This document shows positions 47,597 through 60,700 of a DNA stretch of 64,000 nucleotides, in pieces. The position numbers and the translations under genes are program-made. A model generated the notes under the pieces. That model was not told the DNA's origin. It worked only from the letters and a program-made list of their open reading frames with translations, and searched no databases. How positions within the stretch are numbered: the first letter of the stretch is position 1; each line of letters opens with the position of its first letter. The stretch is from Camellia lanceoleosa (Eukaryota; Streptophyta; Magnoliopsida; Ericales; Theaceae), in contig CM045762.1 of assembly GCA_025200525.1 (NCBI GenBank), positions 22,665,374 through 22,729,373 on the forward strand. The letters run 5' to 3'.

Positions 47597-48577
47597 TTTC
47601 TCTCTCAGCCATTAGAACCTAAACCCAACATACAGAACCAGGAAATGAGAACCAAAACAGAGGAAATAAGAGAAACGAAGCTGAAGGAGTAGAGTCGATG
47701 AGGCGAAACGGCAGTGAGTCTACAGTGAGGTGAGGCGAAACTGTGGCGGCGACGCAAGGCAAAGCGAGGGAGGAGGCGCGTGCAAACCCCAGATCTAGGA
47801 TTTTCAAAAAGAGATCGATGAAGAAAAAACAACACAGAGTCATAGAAAGCTTCATTGCCTACAACTAGTCATCGTCTTCAACTTGCTGTCACAAACATAT
47901 CATCATTGCCGGCATCTTAACTAAAAATGATCGAAAAAGATCACTACATGAAGTTGTAGTGTTCGTTGCAAAAATTGGGTCATAATATTAGCTTCCATTG
48001 TTTTGTTTTTACTTAGATTAGCTTTTAATTGTTTCGGTGTAAAGCCCTTAAAATTTGAATTTGTTTGAAATTTGTAAAACAATTTAGGGGTTCTATAGAA
48101 TACCCTAAAAAAATATGTAGTTCTCCTACTTGTATTGTTCCTATTTAATTTCAATGAACCCATTTGTTTTTAAATTTTAGACTTTATGATAATAATAAGC
48201 CTATAAAAATCGAATTTGGAGATGTTGTTTAATCTGGGAAGCTTCTTTATATATGATTTGTGTTCTTATCTCAAGTTCTTCTTTCTCTCTGGATTTTTGT
48301 TTGTAATGAATGGGTATGTTAAAAACTTTGTTGAAATTGAAAATTTAAATGATTGGTCTAGGGTTTCTCATAAAAATTATAATGGGTATGGTGGTTTGAA
48401 GAGTGTGAGTGATCCTTCTGTTAATGGTAATGGGCTTGAAAGTCGGAATTCAAGCTTTTGACACCCAATTTCAAAGAAGTGAAAATTTGGGTATCAATCC
48501 TTTGCCACAAGGTCCCATTGGAGTCTCAAACCCATTACCATTACCGATGTAAACGACTGGGGTGGTTGGATCACCAA
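47433..48577. other. UTR-like sequence with CT microsatellite and possible gene fragment
   Basis: A (CT)n run lies at about 47555-47592. At 48320-48540, on the plus strand, codon-like sequence rich in Asn, Gly and Ser can be read (NDWSRVSHKNYNGYGG; GLESRNSSF, then stops and a frame change; NPLPQGPIGVSNPLPLP). This may be a decayed exon, but I do not recognise the family and call no gene. Confidence 0.3.
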
Positions 48578-49248
48578 TAGGGATGTAAGAAAATCAAAAA
48601 AATCGACTAAACCGATCGAACCGGATCGAACCGGTCATATTTGGTCAGTGTTTTAATATGAATCGGTCTGTTCGGTTTTGGAAATTAATTTTTTTTAGTT
48701 TTCGGTTCGGTGCCGGTTTTGGTATACTATACATCGATTTGCACCAAAACCAACCGAATATATTTACATATAATATATATTAAATATATAATGAATATTT
48801 TGACTCTATTTGATAGACTTGTGGTTTAGACTTATGGGATGATAGTTTTAAGTTTTGGTTTTGTTTTGATGTCAAGACTTTGATTCTGAAATTATATTTT
48901 GTTTCTAATTCTAATTCACCAAAAGCTTCAAGCCTTAGTATTTATTAATTTTTTATTTGTATTTTTGTGAATGGTTAGATTAGATATGATTAAAATTGTG
49001 TACAAATGGCTAATTTAATATTTTTATATAAATTATTTATTATACTATAAATTTAAGAAATGACTTAATTTTGAAAGCATTTAAACCGATTAAACCGCAT
49101 GGAACCGAACCGATTGAATCGGTGCGGTTTGGTGCGGTTTGATAAAAAATTTGGTCCGTATTGGTTTTCAATATAATAAAACCGACATTATCGGTTTGGT
49201 GCAAAATTTCGCCTAAACACCAACCGTCCCGAACCGATTACATCCCTA
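48578..49248. mobile_element. hAT-type MITE, 671 bp
   Basis: The ends TAGGGATGTAA and TTACATCCCTA are inverted repeats. Flanks ATCACCAA (48570-48577) and ATCGCCAG (49249-49256) match 6 of 8, consistent with an old 8-bp duplication. Subterminal GGTTTGG and ACCGAACCG motifs are dense; the interior is AT-rich with no transposase. Confidence 0.65.
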
Positions 49249-50149
49249 ATCGCCAGCGACGAGAGAGAAATGGAGTCGGAGGAACTAAATGTGGCCTCGT
49301 CGTCATAGTCATCGTTGCCTGTCCTTCTTTGTCTCTCTGTTTTTCTTTTTTGGATGGGGTGTCTCTCTCTCTCTATGATTTGAGAGTTGGGAAAAAAGAA
49401 AGAAAAAAAAAAGTCCAAAATAACGCCATTTTGGAAGCACTAAGCATGACAGAGGATCTGGATTCTTTCTCTACAAGGATAAATTTAGATAAAATGATGA
49501 AAGTACCCCTAGTATATATATGCTATACACAAACCAAACCTAAGCAAGCAGCCCACAAATCCTTTCTTCTCTCTACTCTCAGCTCTTAGTCGATAGTAGC
49601 CGTCCACTCCTCACCCACCGTCTCTTCCTCCGCCGTGGTCAGTCGGCTCTCTCTCTATGTCTCTCTTTCTCTCTCCTCCTTCTCCGATCCCCAAAAGCTC
49701 AGTTCCGCTACCATTAACGATGTCTTCTAGTCGATCGAGCAACGCTTCTTTCCTCAAATGTGTTGAAGTCGAACAACGAAGATTTGGTGGTCAAGAGGTC
49801 TGTGGCGGTGTTGCGGTGGTCAAGAGGTCACTGCTGCCTGAGGTGATGTCACGGTGATTTCAACGCTTATGAGCTCGTCGAACTAGAGATCGGAGTTAGA
49901 GGACTGCGAGATCTGAGTTCTGAGTTCGCCACCGCCGCCACATCTTCCACCACCGTCCCTCCCACTTCGTCCCCAACCACCAGAGTTGAAAAACCTCTTG
50001 CAGATTTGAAAACCCTAACCCTAACATTTGTTTGGTGACAGAAAAGGGGGTGTTTGGCTAAGAAACTGTAGTCTGGGAAACCAACATCACCTTCATTTCA
50101 CTGCGAGATTGTTCTTTGTTGTTGTATTTCTCAGCAATTTCAGAAATTT
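49249..50149. other. UTR-like stretch, no supported gene
   Basis: CT-rich sequence (49640-49690) and short open frames (49161-49589, 49657-49857) without recognisable domains. Confidence 0.4.
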
Positions 50150-50854
50150 TAAATTTTTGTTGTTGTTGTTGTTGTTGTTGTTGTTGATGATGATAAAGAA
50201 GAAGATTGCAACAGACAAGGTGAGAGAACAGAGATTTTAACCTATGTTTGAATTTTTTAAATATTTTTTTTTTTATTTTTTTGTTGTTATTGTTGTTGTT
50301 GTTGATGATGATGATGAAAAAGAAGCAGATTGCAACAGATAGGAAGAGAGATGAGAGATCTGAACATATAGAGAATTATTATTTTTTTTTTTTTTTGTAC
50401 AAAAGATAGAATAGAATTTGGTGACTTAGGTTGGGTTGGGTTGGGTTGGGTTGGGTTGGGTTGGGTTGTATGTATGGGAAAAAAATTGATGTTGATGAGT
50501 GCAACATATAAACAAAAATGTTGATACAAATTTTCAACAGATATAAAAAAATATATTTGAATAGATAGATAGAATTTAGGAGAAAAAATTGAACAAATAA
50601 ATAAAATTTTGAAAAAAAATTGAATTGACAAATATAATTTATGAGAAAAATTGAACAAATAGAGGAAAAAATTGAATAGAAAGGTAAATATGTATTTGAA
50701 TAGATAGACAAAAAAAATTGGAACAAACAAATAGGCCATTGAAAGTCAAACAAATAAAAAAAAAAGTCAAGGAGTAAAATTGAAAATAAAATGTCTTTTA
50801 GGATTTTTTATCAAATTATTTTATAAAACATGAACTTTTCACTAATAAAAAATG
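50150..50854. repeat. Dispersed AACAGATA-rich repeat, copy 2 (left part)
   Basis: The block order matches 24055-24770: a GTTGTTGTTG tract, GATTGCAACAGA, many GAACAAATA/GAATAGATA units, then AAAATGTCTTTTAGGATT. The repeat continues after the Pack-MULE at 52532 with TATTTACTGAATCTAATG. Confidence 0.6.
50429..50468. repeat. GGTTG pentanucleotide microsatellite, about 8 units
   Basis: An uninterrupted (TTGGG)n run. It is not the plant telomere unit TTTAGGG. Confidence 0.9.
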
Positions 50855-52531
50855 AATGCTGCTATTAGCACCTATCAAAATTCTTTGGACCCCCTATTTC
50901 TTTGGACCCCAACTCTAAACCCTAAATTTTAATAATATTTTTTTGGACACCCCACTTATTACCAAATCTACCCATATTCATAATATTTTTACAATGAAAT
51001 GCACACCCACCTAATTTTTCATCCCTCTCCTTCCCTGACTCTTCTTCGACAAATCAAAACTCGCGCCTTTCATCCTCATCTCCTGAATCCACTTCATCAC
51101 TGCTCTGCCATCGCTCCTCTCTCTCTACAACTTTCTCTCCACTTTCCAGTACCTCTAGAGCTTAATCTGAACCAAGAAGATCACAACAATCGAAACCGAA
51201 ACCGACAAAATCGATGGAACCCACCATTTTTCACACAAAGATTTCTAATCATTTTGGTTTTTGGTGGTTAAAGTGAAGAGAATGATTGAGAATAAGGAGT
51301 GGAAAATCAAGAAGAAAAAACAGAGTTGAAATATTTCACCTCCAATTGTGTCTTTTCTTGTTTCTTTAATTGTGATTCGGCGAGCACAGAGGTGTTCTTC
51401 TCTTCGCAAGAGCTTGAGGAGTAAGAGGTGACCTGGGCTTTGAGAGATTTCTATTAACGGGTGGTTTTGAATTGTGGATTTTAGTTTGTCAGGTTGGTGT
51501 TCTTCGTCGATTGGGATTTCGACGACATGGGTCTCTTTGGAATTTGCCATTGATTGGGAAATTCAGATGAGAAAGTGAAGATTGATGCGAATTGTAGGAA
51601 TAAAAAACAATGTATATATATGGAAAACTAATCTCCATAATATTTTTAGATTAGAAAACTAATCTCCATAATATTTTCACAATGAAATGCATACCCACCT
51701 AATTTGCTCACCACTGTTTAGTCGAAAAAATGTATTTTGTTCAGAACTGTTTTGTCGAACAATAATGATCCTGTCAGCACTGTATGTCCGAACAAAATTT
51801 GTTCATCACTGTGTAACTTGAATCCATTCCAATTCACAACTTAAAATAACATGAATTAAATCCATTCAAAATACATAACTTAAATATATTCCAATTCACT
51901 CTTTTCCATTCTAAGTTAGTTTAACAAAGAAAATTACATAACTGACTATCTGCATTAATGTTCGAAACTTATGTATTGAACAAAAGGATTATGTTCAGTA
52001 CTGTATTATCGAACATAATTCTAACAGTCAGCAAACCAATACCGAACAGCTTGAACAAAACAAGAATGATTGAGAATGTTAATACAAGACAGATAAACTT
52101 ATTAATGGAATGCCGGTCTCACTAGAATTGTTGTCCTCGTCCTCCATTGCTCTACAGAGTGAAATAAGTGATGAAGTATACGTTATACTTGAAGCAAAAC
52201 TTTCAAGTTCAATAGCGTTGATGATGGTGATGAAGATGACACATTCAGGATTTAAGATGATTATGAAAAATAATAGATTTAGGATTTATATTAGTTGGTT
52301 ATGAAAAGTAATAGGTTTAGGGTTTACAAACATGGAATATGTATAGTTGGAGTTGGAGGTGGGGGTGGGGGTGGGTGTCCAATATTATAAAGTATTAGTT
52401 CTTATTGATAGGTGGGTGTTCCATTTAATAATGTCTTTTAATGTAATTTTACTTTAGGGTATAATTGTAATAAAAAAAAATTATAAAATGGGGGGTCCAA
52501 AGAATTTGGACAGGTGCTAATAGCAGCACTC
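50855..52531. mobile_element. Pack-MULE-like element, 1.7 kb, 9-bp TSD
   Basis: The ends are inverted repeats: TGCTGCTATTAGCACCT on both sides, continuing through AAATTCTTTGGACCCCC. The flanks TAAAAAATG (50846-50854) and TAAAAAATA (52532-52540) match 8 of 9. The homologous locus at about 24705-24728 (ACTAACAAAAATATTTACTG) is an empty site. A gene-like frame lies inside at 51245-51550 and no transposase was found, the signature of a Mutator-like element carrying a captured gene fragment. Confidence 0.75.
51245..51550 (-). CDS. Captured gene fragment: small putative membrane protein, 101 residues
   Basis: The frame starts at ATG 51550 (MANSKETHVVEIPIDEEH) and runs 101 codons. It contains the block HPLIEISQSPGHLLLLKLLR, then EEHLCARRITIKETR, and a hydrophobic segment IFQLCFFFLIFHSLFSIILF that looks like a membrane helix. 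From memory this resembles a family of short uncharacterised plant transmembrane proteins, but I cannot confirm it. Normal members would continue beyond the helix, whereas here the frame ends soon after (TTKNQND), so the fragment is probably a first exon plus intron read-through. It sits between Mutator-type inverted repeats. Confidence 0.5.
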   Translation of the reverse strand: MANSKETHVVEIPIDEEHQPDKLKSTIQNHPLIEISQSPGHLLLLKLLRREEHLCARRITIKETRKDTIGGEIFQLCFFFLIFHSLFSIILFTLTTKNQND

Positions 52532-52580
52532 TAAAAAATATTTACTGAATCTAATGTCTTACATCTTTTTTAGATTGAAT

Positions 52581-53247
52581 TTATCACCAAGCAAGACCCT
52601 AGGGCACAAAACAAATTTTGCTAATGTAGAGCCACCAAATATTTTATTTTGATGGGCCTTTCACGTTGGAATGAACACTTTTTATTTGCAATAATGTTTT
52701 TTGTTTTTTTTTGGCCAATGATTTGCAATAACGTTGGGACACTAACAAACGTAGCAACAAATATATCAACTAGATAATATATTAGTTAGGCCACATGTCA
52801 AGTGGTAAAACTTATATGGAGTCTTGTGGCTTATTTGATATATTTACTAGTATATTTGTTAGTGTTATTAGTATTATTATTTTATTTGTGACCTAATAAG
52901 TAAAATTAATAAGTTATTTTACTTTCTTTTTTCTTTTTTTTTTTTGATTTAATAGGAGGGTCAATATTTTGTGACCCTTAGTTTCAATGGACCCTAGACA
53001 GCGGCATTGCTCGTCTTTGCCTTAAGGCTGGCTCTACTTCCATTGGAGCAAAAGGATTAACCAAATACATTGTTAACTAATCAACTCAATTAACAACTGA
53101 CATTAAAATTGATTTTAGAGAGTGCCTTTAGACTTAAGATGGAAAAAGAATGTCAAGGAAAAAAAATCAAGTAATGGTTTTGCATATGACAGAACTGATT
53201 GAGGACATCAGTTATAGAAAGTCAATCAAACAGATTTAGAAGGATAG
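52581..53247. other. Intergenic stretch without recognisable features
   Basis: AT-rich sequence; I see no gene, repeat ends or structured motif before the LTR that begins at 53248. Confidence 0.5.
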
Positions 53248-56200
53248 TGTAGATCGTCTGAACACTCCGCTCCGCGCGCGAGGGCGCGAATCGTTTTGTT
53301 CTTAGCTACTACAGTTTGGACTCGTGTCATGGTTCTGAATCTAATCTCACAAAGTGCAATGCGAGACCGATAAATCACCAAAGAGTCCAAATTCGGCAAA
53401 TCATTTTGGAAAATCAATTTTTAATAAAGAAGTGCCAAACATGGATTGCTTTGCCAGATACAGAGTCGCCACCTAAATGTTTTGTTTTTGGGAAATTTAG
53501 GAAACCTTGACTCGTGCCTAAGGCCACATGTCCGTCATCACCAAAGTTGCCTCGGCTCAGGAACTTAGGTACGAGAAGGGAAGGTCATGCAATGAGCACC
53601 CCCGCTCGCCCGATCAAAAAATCGGCCTTTACTAACATGATATTTTGTTTTTGAAAACACATGTGTTCATGTTTCGGTTTATTAGCTATCTTACTACATG
53701 ATGCGCACAGCATACAAGTATAGACTAAATCGCCTAAGTTGAAACAAAACATTTCATGTTCGTTTGTTTGAAAACGGTTTGAAGTTTGCTACTCGCAAGT
53801 AGGCTAAGTCGTGGATTTTGCCACCCTCAAGTGGGCTTAGAAAACATGATGATTTGCCACTTCAAGTGGGCTTAAAACTTGTAATCAATGAATTGTTCCA
53901 ATTCAAGTAATCGAACCTTCATCCACAGGCATTCATGCAATTAAACACTTAAGCAGTTAGCCTCATGGCAAGCATGCTTTCATGGCAACGCTAACACATA
54001 TGCAGTATGCTAAAGCATAAACACTCACAGTGTACTCCGAGCCAAAAACAAAGAACTAGTTAGAAATCATGCATGGTCCTAGTTCATGTTAAAATGGCTA
54101 ATGCAATACATGCAAAAATATAACTAGGATAGACTTAGCTATCTAGAATGATATGTGAAATGTAACAATTGATAACATGTATTCAAATCGGAATTAAAAT
54201 ACAATACAATTAGTATGATACCTCGAGCCTGGTGCATGCAAGATAGATGAATGGATGCAAAGCATAAGGTATACTAATTGAAATATGCCCTAAAACTAAC
54301 CATCGAAAGCTGGTAAATAAAAGGGGAGAAAGACGTGGGGTTGGAAGACATTCACACACTCACGCACACTTATTACAAAAGTCGCCCTCTGGACGGAGGG
54401 TTCGAATGAATAATACAAGCTAGCTATGCTAAGCTAAGCAACTAATCTAATTAAGCTAATTAGACTAGTTATTACAGCACCAAATTGAAAATTAGTTATG
54501 CTAAGATAATTAAGAATTTACAATGATGAATTAAATTAGCTAACACATTGACTAATCAATTACAAATTAACTAACTATACAAAGCAATTAAAACAGCCTC
54601 GAGGAGAGGGGTGTATGCATGCTCGGTCGACTTCGCTCGAAAATCCACTACTGTGCCTCATGTTGCCTCTGTTTGCACACTTCTGTATCTCTGAAAATTG
54701 TGCAAACTTCCGTAGTGCTTTTGACCCACCTTAGGAACAATCTGAAGGATGGTCGGCCAAGAGGAAAGGCCATCGGCCAAGTGAAATGGTCATCGGCCAA
54801 ATTTCATGGCTATCAGCCAATTTTTATAGCTGATTGGTAGACTAAGTGGTCGATCGGCCATTGCTTCCTGCAAACTTCTCTTTTTGCTGTAACAGAGCAC
54901 TAACAGAGGCAAGGCAGTGTATTTTCAAGAAAATATGTGTGCAACCACACTCCTTATCATGTTTAAAGCTCAAAGGAGTGTAGTGCTCGGCTCTTGAGCC
55001 ATCAATCACGCATCTCGATGCATGATGGCCAAAGAGGCCGAGTTGCACAAATCAATGTCAAATGAATGCACAATTAACACATAAATGCCTTAACCTCTAT
55101 CATGCTTGATCAAGAGGGTCGGCGACCGAGAAGCGAGGCACGTTTCATCACTTCAAGTATGAAATGTCCCTCGTTCCTCGTGTTTGGACTAACACCATAT
55201 CCAAACAAAATGCAATGCATGCACAAGATTCTAAACACAATGTGACATACGCACACACAATGTGATGCAACTCAAGCATGTCAAATGCAATGCAACCTAA
55301 ACATGCAATGTAACTCAAGCATGCCAAATGCAATGCAACCTAAACATGCAAACATGCAATGTAACTCAAGCATGCAACAACATTTTATCTAATCAACATG
55401 CTAAACATCATGAACATGTAACAACATGCAAATAACAATGTCATGCAACAATATGCAAAAACCATGCAATGGTAAGGGCCATATAATGCAATATTCAATG
55501 GACCAAACCAACCTCCAACAAGCCTCATGCATGCCAATACAATGGCAAAAACATGCTGAAAATGAAGTCCGAAAGTATATACAAGCATGCATACCAATTG
55601 GTTCATAAGTAAGGCATGGGGGCACCAACTCCCAAGCACATCGAAGGAGTGAAAAATGTGAGAGTGTGGAAATGAAATAGGCTTTGAAATCACATTCCAA
55701 AGGATGTTAGATCATGCACAAATGACAAACAAAGCATGCTAGTGGGCTCAAAGCTTAAAGATAGCCAAGGGACTTACACCATGGCCATATCAAGCAGCCC
55801 CAAAGGGCCAAGGTGACTCAAAACAGTCCCAAGGCAGGTCAAAACAAGACCCAAAACATGCTCGAACATAGCCAACACAAGCTAGAATTAAAGGCATGAA
55901 GCATGGAGCATACTAGGCCAACAAAGAGGATTACACTACACCCACCAAAACCAAGCATGAGATGACTTCACCCACTAAAATCAGAGTCATGGCTTGTCAA
56001 AATAACACAAAAAATGCACTGATATGGCAGCCCAAAAGTTTAGGCAATAAGGCATGCATATAGACTCGTACTTAAGGCATAAAGCATGACTCACCAAAAG
56101 CATTGAAAAAGTGAAGCATGAGAGAGTATGGCCACACTATACATACTGAAATCATGGTAGAAGTGAGACCAATGCATGCAAACAACTCAAATAAGCCATG

Positions 56201-57595
56201 CTAGAGGCCATGAAACTCAAAGCTAACAAGCTAGAATGCACTATGGCTATACAAAGCAAGTCATGCATGACCAAAACAACACAAATCAATGCTTAAGCAT
56301 GGTAAAACAAGGCTAAAAGCTTCTTGGAGTAGAGCCAAAATCATGCTAGAATGATGGTCCAAAGCATGATGCACATTAGGCTAATAAATGGAATTGCACT
56401 ACAAGTGCATGGAGCATGCAAGATGTTATCAAACCAACCCAAAACAGAGTTATGGCATGCCAAATGATGACCAAAAACATGCTAAAATGGAACTAGTACA
56501 TGCTAGACAAACATGGTACTTTGATGAGCCATCTATACAAGCATACAAGACATAAGGACAGGGGATGACCCTCTCCTATTCAAGGCCTCAAAACACACTT
56601 TCTACCACTGAAATTCCTCTAGAATTCAGTGGTAGAAAGGTCAAACAAAGGCTAAAACAAAAGCCTAAAGAGGTGGCCCAAAACAAGGCAAAACAAGGCA
56701 CTCAAGGGGGTAGATCACCCCCAACACCAACAAGACTTTAAACAATCATTTCAAACACATGAAAATGAAGCTTTTTACAGTTGAGAGTTAAGCCAAAATA
56801 AGCATGAAAATAAGGCTAAGTAAGCAATGAACACAAAGCTTAAAAGAGGGTTAGTGACTCACCCTTGTAGAAGAACTTCAAAGAGGTAACTCCAGCAACT
56901 TTCTGAGCTAAAAACCAAACTTTGAGTTCAAACAAAACCCTCAAGTACCTCAGTAACAAGAGTATGGTGTTTCACTAGGTGTTTGTGTGCAAAAATGTGA
57001 AGAAAATGCACTTTTGAGCACAAACAAGCACAAATATAGAGAGAGGGGAAGAAATATAGAGAGAGAGTGATCAATGTTTTGTATATCAATATTTCAGAAC
57101 CTCTGGAAAGGGAGAGGGGGCTCCCTTCTTATAGAAATTCAATTCCTAAGCTTGTTAAACAAGCTAAGGACTTGAATCAATCCCTCCATACATGTGTATG
57201 GAGGATGAAATCTATACTTACCAGCTGTCACAGTTGGTACAAAAATATCTGCAAAAGCAGATAAAAAGGTCTTGGCCAAAAGATATGGCCGATCGACCAA
57301 AAAGAGTGCCGATCGGCCACCACTGATGGCTGATGACAAGAAAAAGAGCCTGATAAGCACAAGGCTTGGCCGATGGGTTGTAGGGATGGCCAACAAGCCA
57401 CCCTCTTCCCTCAGAAACAAAACCACAAGTCCTTGGTCCATAACCAAGCACCAAACAGACAAGTTGAGAGATCCTAAGGCGAGGCGCGCAGCCGAGACCT
57501 TCGAGAACTCAAAACGAACACGAGCATGGATAATCATTGAGTGTTCAAATGATGACGTCCGAGTCTTGAGGATGGTCAAAAATGGGCTGTCTAAA
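53248..57595 (-). mobile_element. Family A solo LTR (4.3 kb), TSD GATAG
   Basis: The segment starts TGTAGATCG and ends GGGCTGTCTAAA (expected TGTCTACA). It is flanked by GATAG at 53243-53247 and 57596-57600. It is co-linear with 7327-11822. A minus-strand TATA box (CTATAAGAAGGG) is at about 57124-57135. Modules with ATCGGCCAA repeat at 54747-54862, and GGCCGAT modules at 57288-57376. There is no internal coding region; open frames such as 57139-57732 are LTR shadows. Confidence 0.9.
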
Positions 57596-57721
57596 GATAG
57601 CACATTCAGCTCAAATGATTCATATATGTATATCATATATTTATCTACACACTGATAAACTTCTACACTATAAATAGTATAGCAGACCACGGTTAATTGT
57701 TTTAAGTGCTCTTTATTTTCC

Positions 57722-60700
57722 CTATCGAGCATTTAACAGAGTAATGGTTATTTCATTGGCCTAAGTTGTTGCATCCTTGCTTAACGAACAACCAGTTTCA
57801 AGTAGATTCCTTTCAGCAAAAAAACCAGGCTTTCTAGGCTGAGACAACGCACCTTCATTACGCTACATAAGAACCACAGATGACATGGTTGGCCTATACT
57901 CTAGACGTTGTTGCACACATAAAAGACCCATATGGATTGATCGCAACACTTCAGTTAGGTACAACGAGCCCCTTTGAGGCTCATCAATCAATTCCAATGA
58001 CCTGTTTTCATTATAGAGTCTCCATGCCTGAATAATTCATTGCAATATTAGTAGTACTAATTCGAAACACTGTATATAAAAGTACTTCTAAACTTAACAC
58101 TTACATGCCCAAGGAGGTTGAGGTGATGATGAAAGAAACCTTTGTTCCTCTTCCCACTCACTATCTCTAGTACCAAAACTCCAAAGCTAAATACATCCGA
58201 TTTTATTGAAAATAGACCATCTACTGCATACTCGGGAGACATGTAGCCGCTACAGCAAAGCAATGAATGAACAATTGCAATCAGATTTTGAAGTAATGTA
58301 AATGAACTTTACAAAACATGTTACAGAGATTCTATGTTCCAATTACAGAGATTCTATGTTCCAACTACTCTGTTTGTATTACAGAGACATGTAGCCGCTT
58401 TTATCTCATTTCCAATAAAACTTAGCAATTCCAAAGTCTAATATTTTTGGATTCATGTCGATATCTAGCAAAATATTGCTAGCTTTGAGATCTCTATGAA
58501 TAATTCTAAGTCTAGAATCTTGGTGAAGATAGAGAATTCCTTGGGAAATTCCATTAATAATGTGGAAGCGTTTTGGCCAATCAAGTAATGTACTTCTACT
58601 CCGATCTGCCAAACATGTTTGAGTTATATCCTCCAGCTAGTAAGATGCATGAATTGAAATGATTCCACAATGTAAGATCACTTCTTTTTTTTTCTTTTTT
58701 CTTTCTTTTTTTTTTTTTTTTTTTTGGAGGGGGGGAGGGGGAAGACCACTTAGACCAGGTTCATGCATATGCACATGTACAACACTACCATCAATTTTTT
58801 GTCCCATTTTCAAGCAATTCAAAAAGCTTATATAAAACTGAAATGACTGAAAAAAAAATAATAGTAAAATTAAAAAAAAATAGAAGAAGAAAAAAGAAAG
58901 AAAGAAGGAAAGAAAGAGAAAGGATACTGGCTGGTTGGAGAGTGAACTAGTTGTATGAGCAAAAATAAAATATTTACGCTATATACAATATTATAGTTTC
59001 AAGCGAGACAAACCAAAAATAAAGTAGTCTAGGCTTTTGTTGGGCATGCATTCATAGATCAACTACTTTTCTTCTTCTTGAATGCAACATCCCAGAGGTT
59101 TCACGAGATTTCGGTATTGAAGTTTGGCAATACACACAACTTCATTCTTAAACTGATCTAGTCCTTGGCTAGAATTATTTGAGAGCCGCTTCACAGCTAT
59201 TTCTTCGTCTTCTAGAATGCCCTGGAAATTACCATTATAATTGGTAGAATATCATTCTATTAGAACAAAACAAAGAACTTTTTCCCTTTCCATTCCTATT
59301 ATTATGTTTTTACAACTTTTTTATGTTCTGTTGTTTTGGCTGACATTGTTCCAAACAGGTGCAATCATGAGTATGACCAATAATTTATATTACATTATTA
59401 TTTCCACATAATTACACAGATTTCATATGTTAGAAAAGATGCATCAAACCAATTGTCTACTTCGAAAACTGAAAGAAAAAAAATATCACATGCAATGCCA
59501 GAAAATAACTCGGGTTGTGTAATAAGAAAATTTGGCAGTGAATGCTTTGTTCTTCGTAGGCGAGTGTCCGCAGATGGAGGGGATTTAGAGATTTAGAACT
59601 ACTTTACAAAGATTTTAAAGGAAAGTGCTATTTCTTACCCCTATAAAAAAAGACAATGAGTCTTACGTGCCCCCATTACTTTTTATAGAGTGATATGAAA
59701 ATCTTATAAGAAATCCATTTATATTTAGCGCATTGCACTATTTTAGATAAGATAGCCCTTCATTTCCGTCACTTCTAAGCAAATGGTCAGTCTTAAACAT
59801 TTTTCACCAGAGTAAATTCAAAGATAAAATTCTTCTTCTCAAAGCAGATGTACTTATCCAAATTTTACATTTAAAATGGTGGGTTCTGCATTAAAAGGTT
59901 TTACGAAAAAAATAGGGATAGAAAAGATTGGGCATCAGTCACATGCTACAGACTACACAAGAATGTCTTTGCATTGTCACCTTGTAAACGGGTCCAAATC
60001 CACCTGCTCCAAGCTTATTGTTGATAGAGAAGTTATTTGTGGAATTAACTATTATAGCTAAGTCAAACAATGGTAACTCTAGATCTTCCTTCTGGCTTTT
60101 TAAGTGTAACAATGTTTAGAGTGGTGCATCAGATTTCCTGTAAAGCGGGGATGAAGTGGATGTAAATGAGATGACTAGATCTAACAAAGTAATATACCAT
60201 TATACCGAGAAACACATCAACACAACATTACAGATTATATATATGAGCGAGCATTTGTTTTCTTTTTTCTTTTTAAATTAAGACAAAGGCACATAAGTTT
60301 ACCACAGAATGCTCATCTCGGATACCTTCTCTGTTCACCTGTGAATTCTTCTTTTTCCTTTTTCAGAGATACAATGCTACACTTATACCCAGAAAAAGAA
60401 GTCCAAATAATGATGCCAAGGTCACTCCGACTATCTCTTTTTTCTTGCCACTGAAGACATCTTGTTGAACTGTTGAATCCTCAATCCTTTTAAAGTAATG
60501 GTCAATTCATTCAAGTAATAGAACCATGAGAGCAGAGACATATGCATATAGTGTCAGTTGTTATATATATAATTAATTAGCAAATAACTAACAAAATTAG
60601 ATGAAAATTTTGGGATTCCTTATTTTCTGCTGTTTTGTGTAGCTTATGGTTAACAAGGAACGATGCTATGTATTTATTTAATCATTGGGAAATTTATTGA

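Noticed and set aside
49657..49857. Small plus-strand frame starting MSLFLSPPSP
   Set aside because: Low-complexity Ser/Pro-rich translation of CT-rich sequence with no recognisable domain.
50429..50468. Interstitial telomere repeat
   Set aside because: The unit is GGTTG, not the plant TTTAGGG.
57139..57732. 197-codon minus-strand frame
   Set aside because: It spans the end of a solo LTR and its flank, has no domain, and overlaps the last exon of the kinase pseudogene in another frame.
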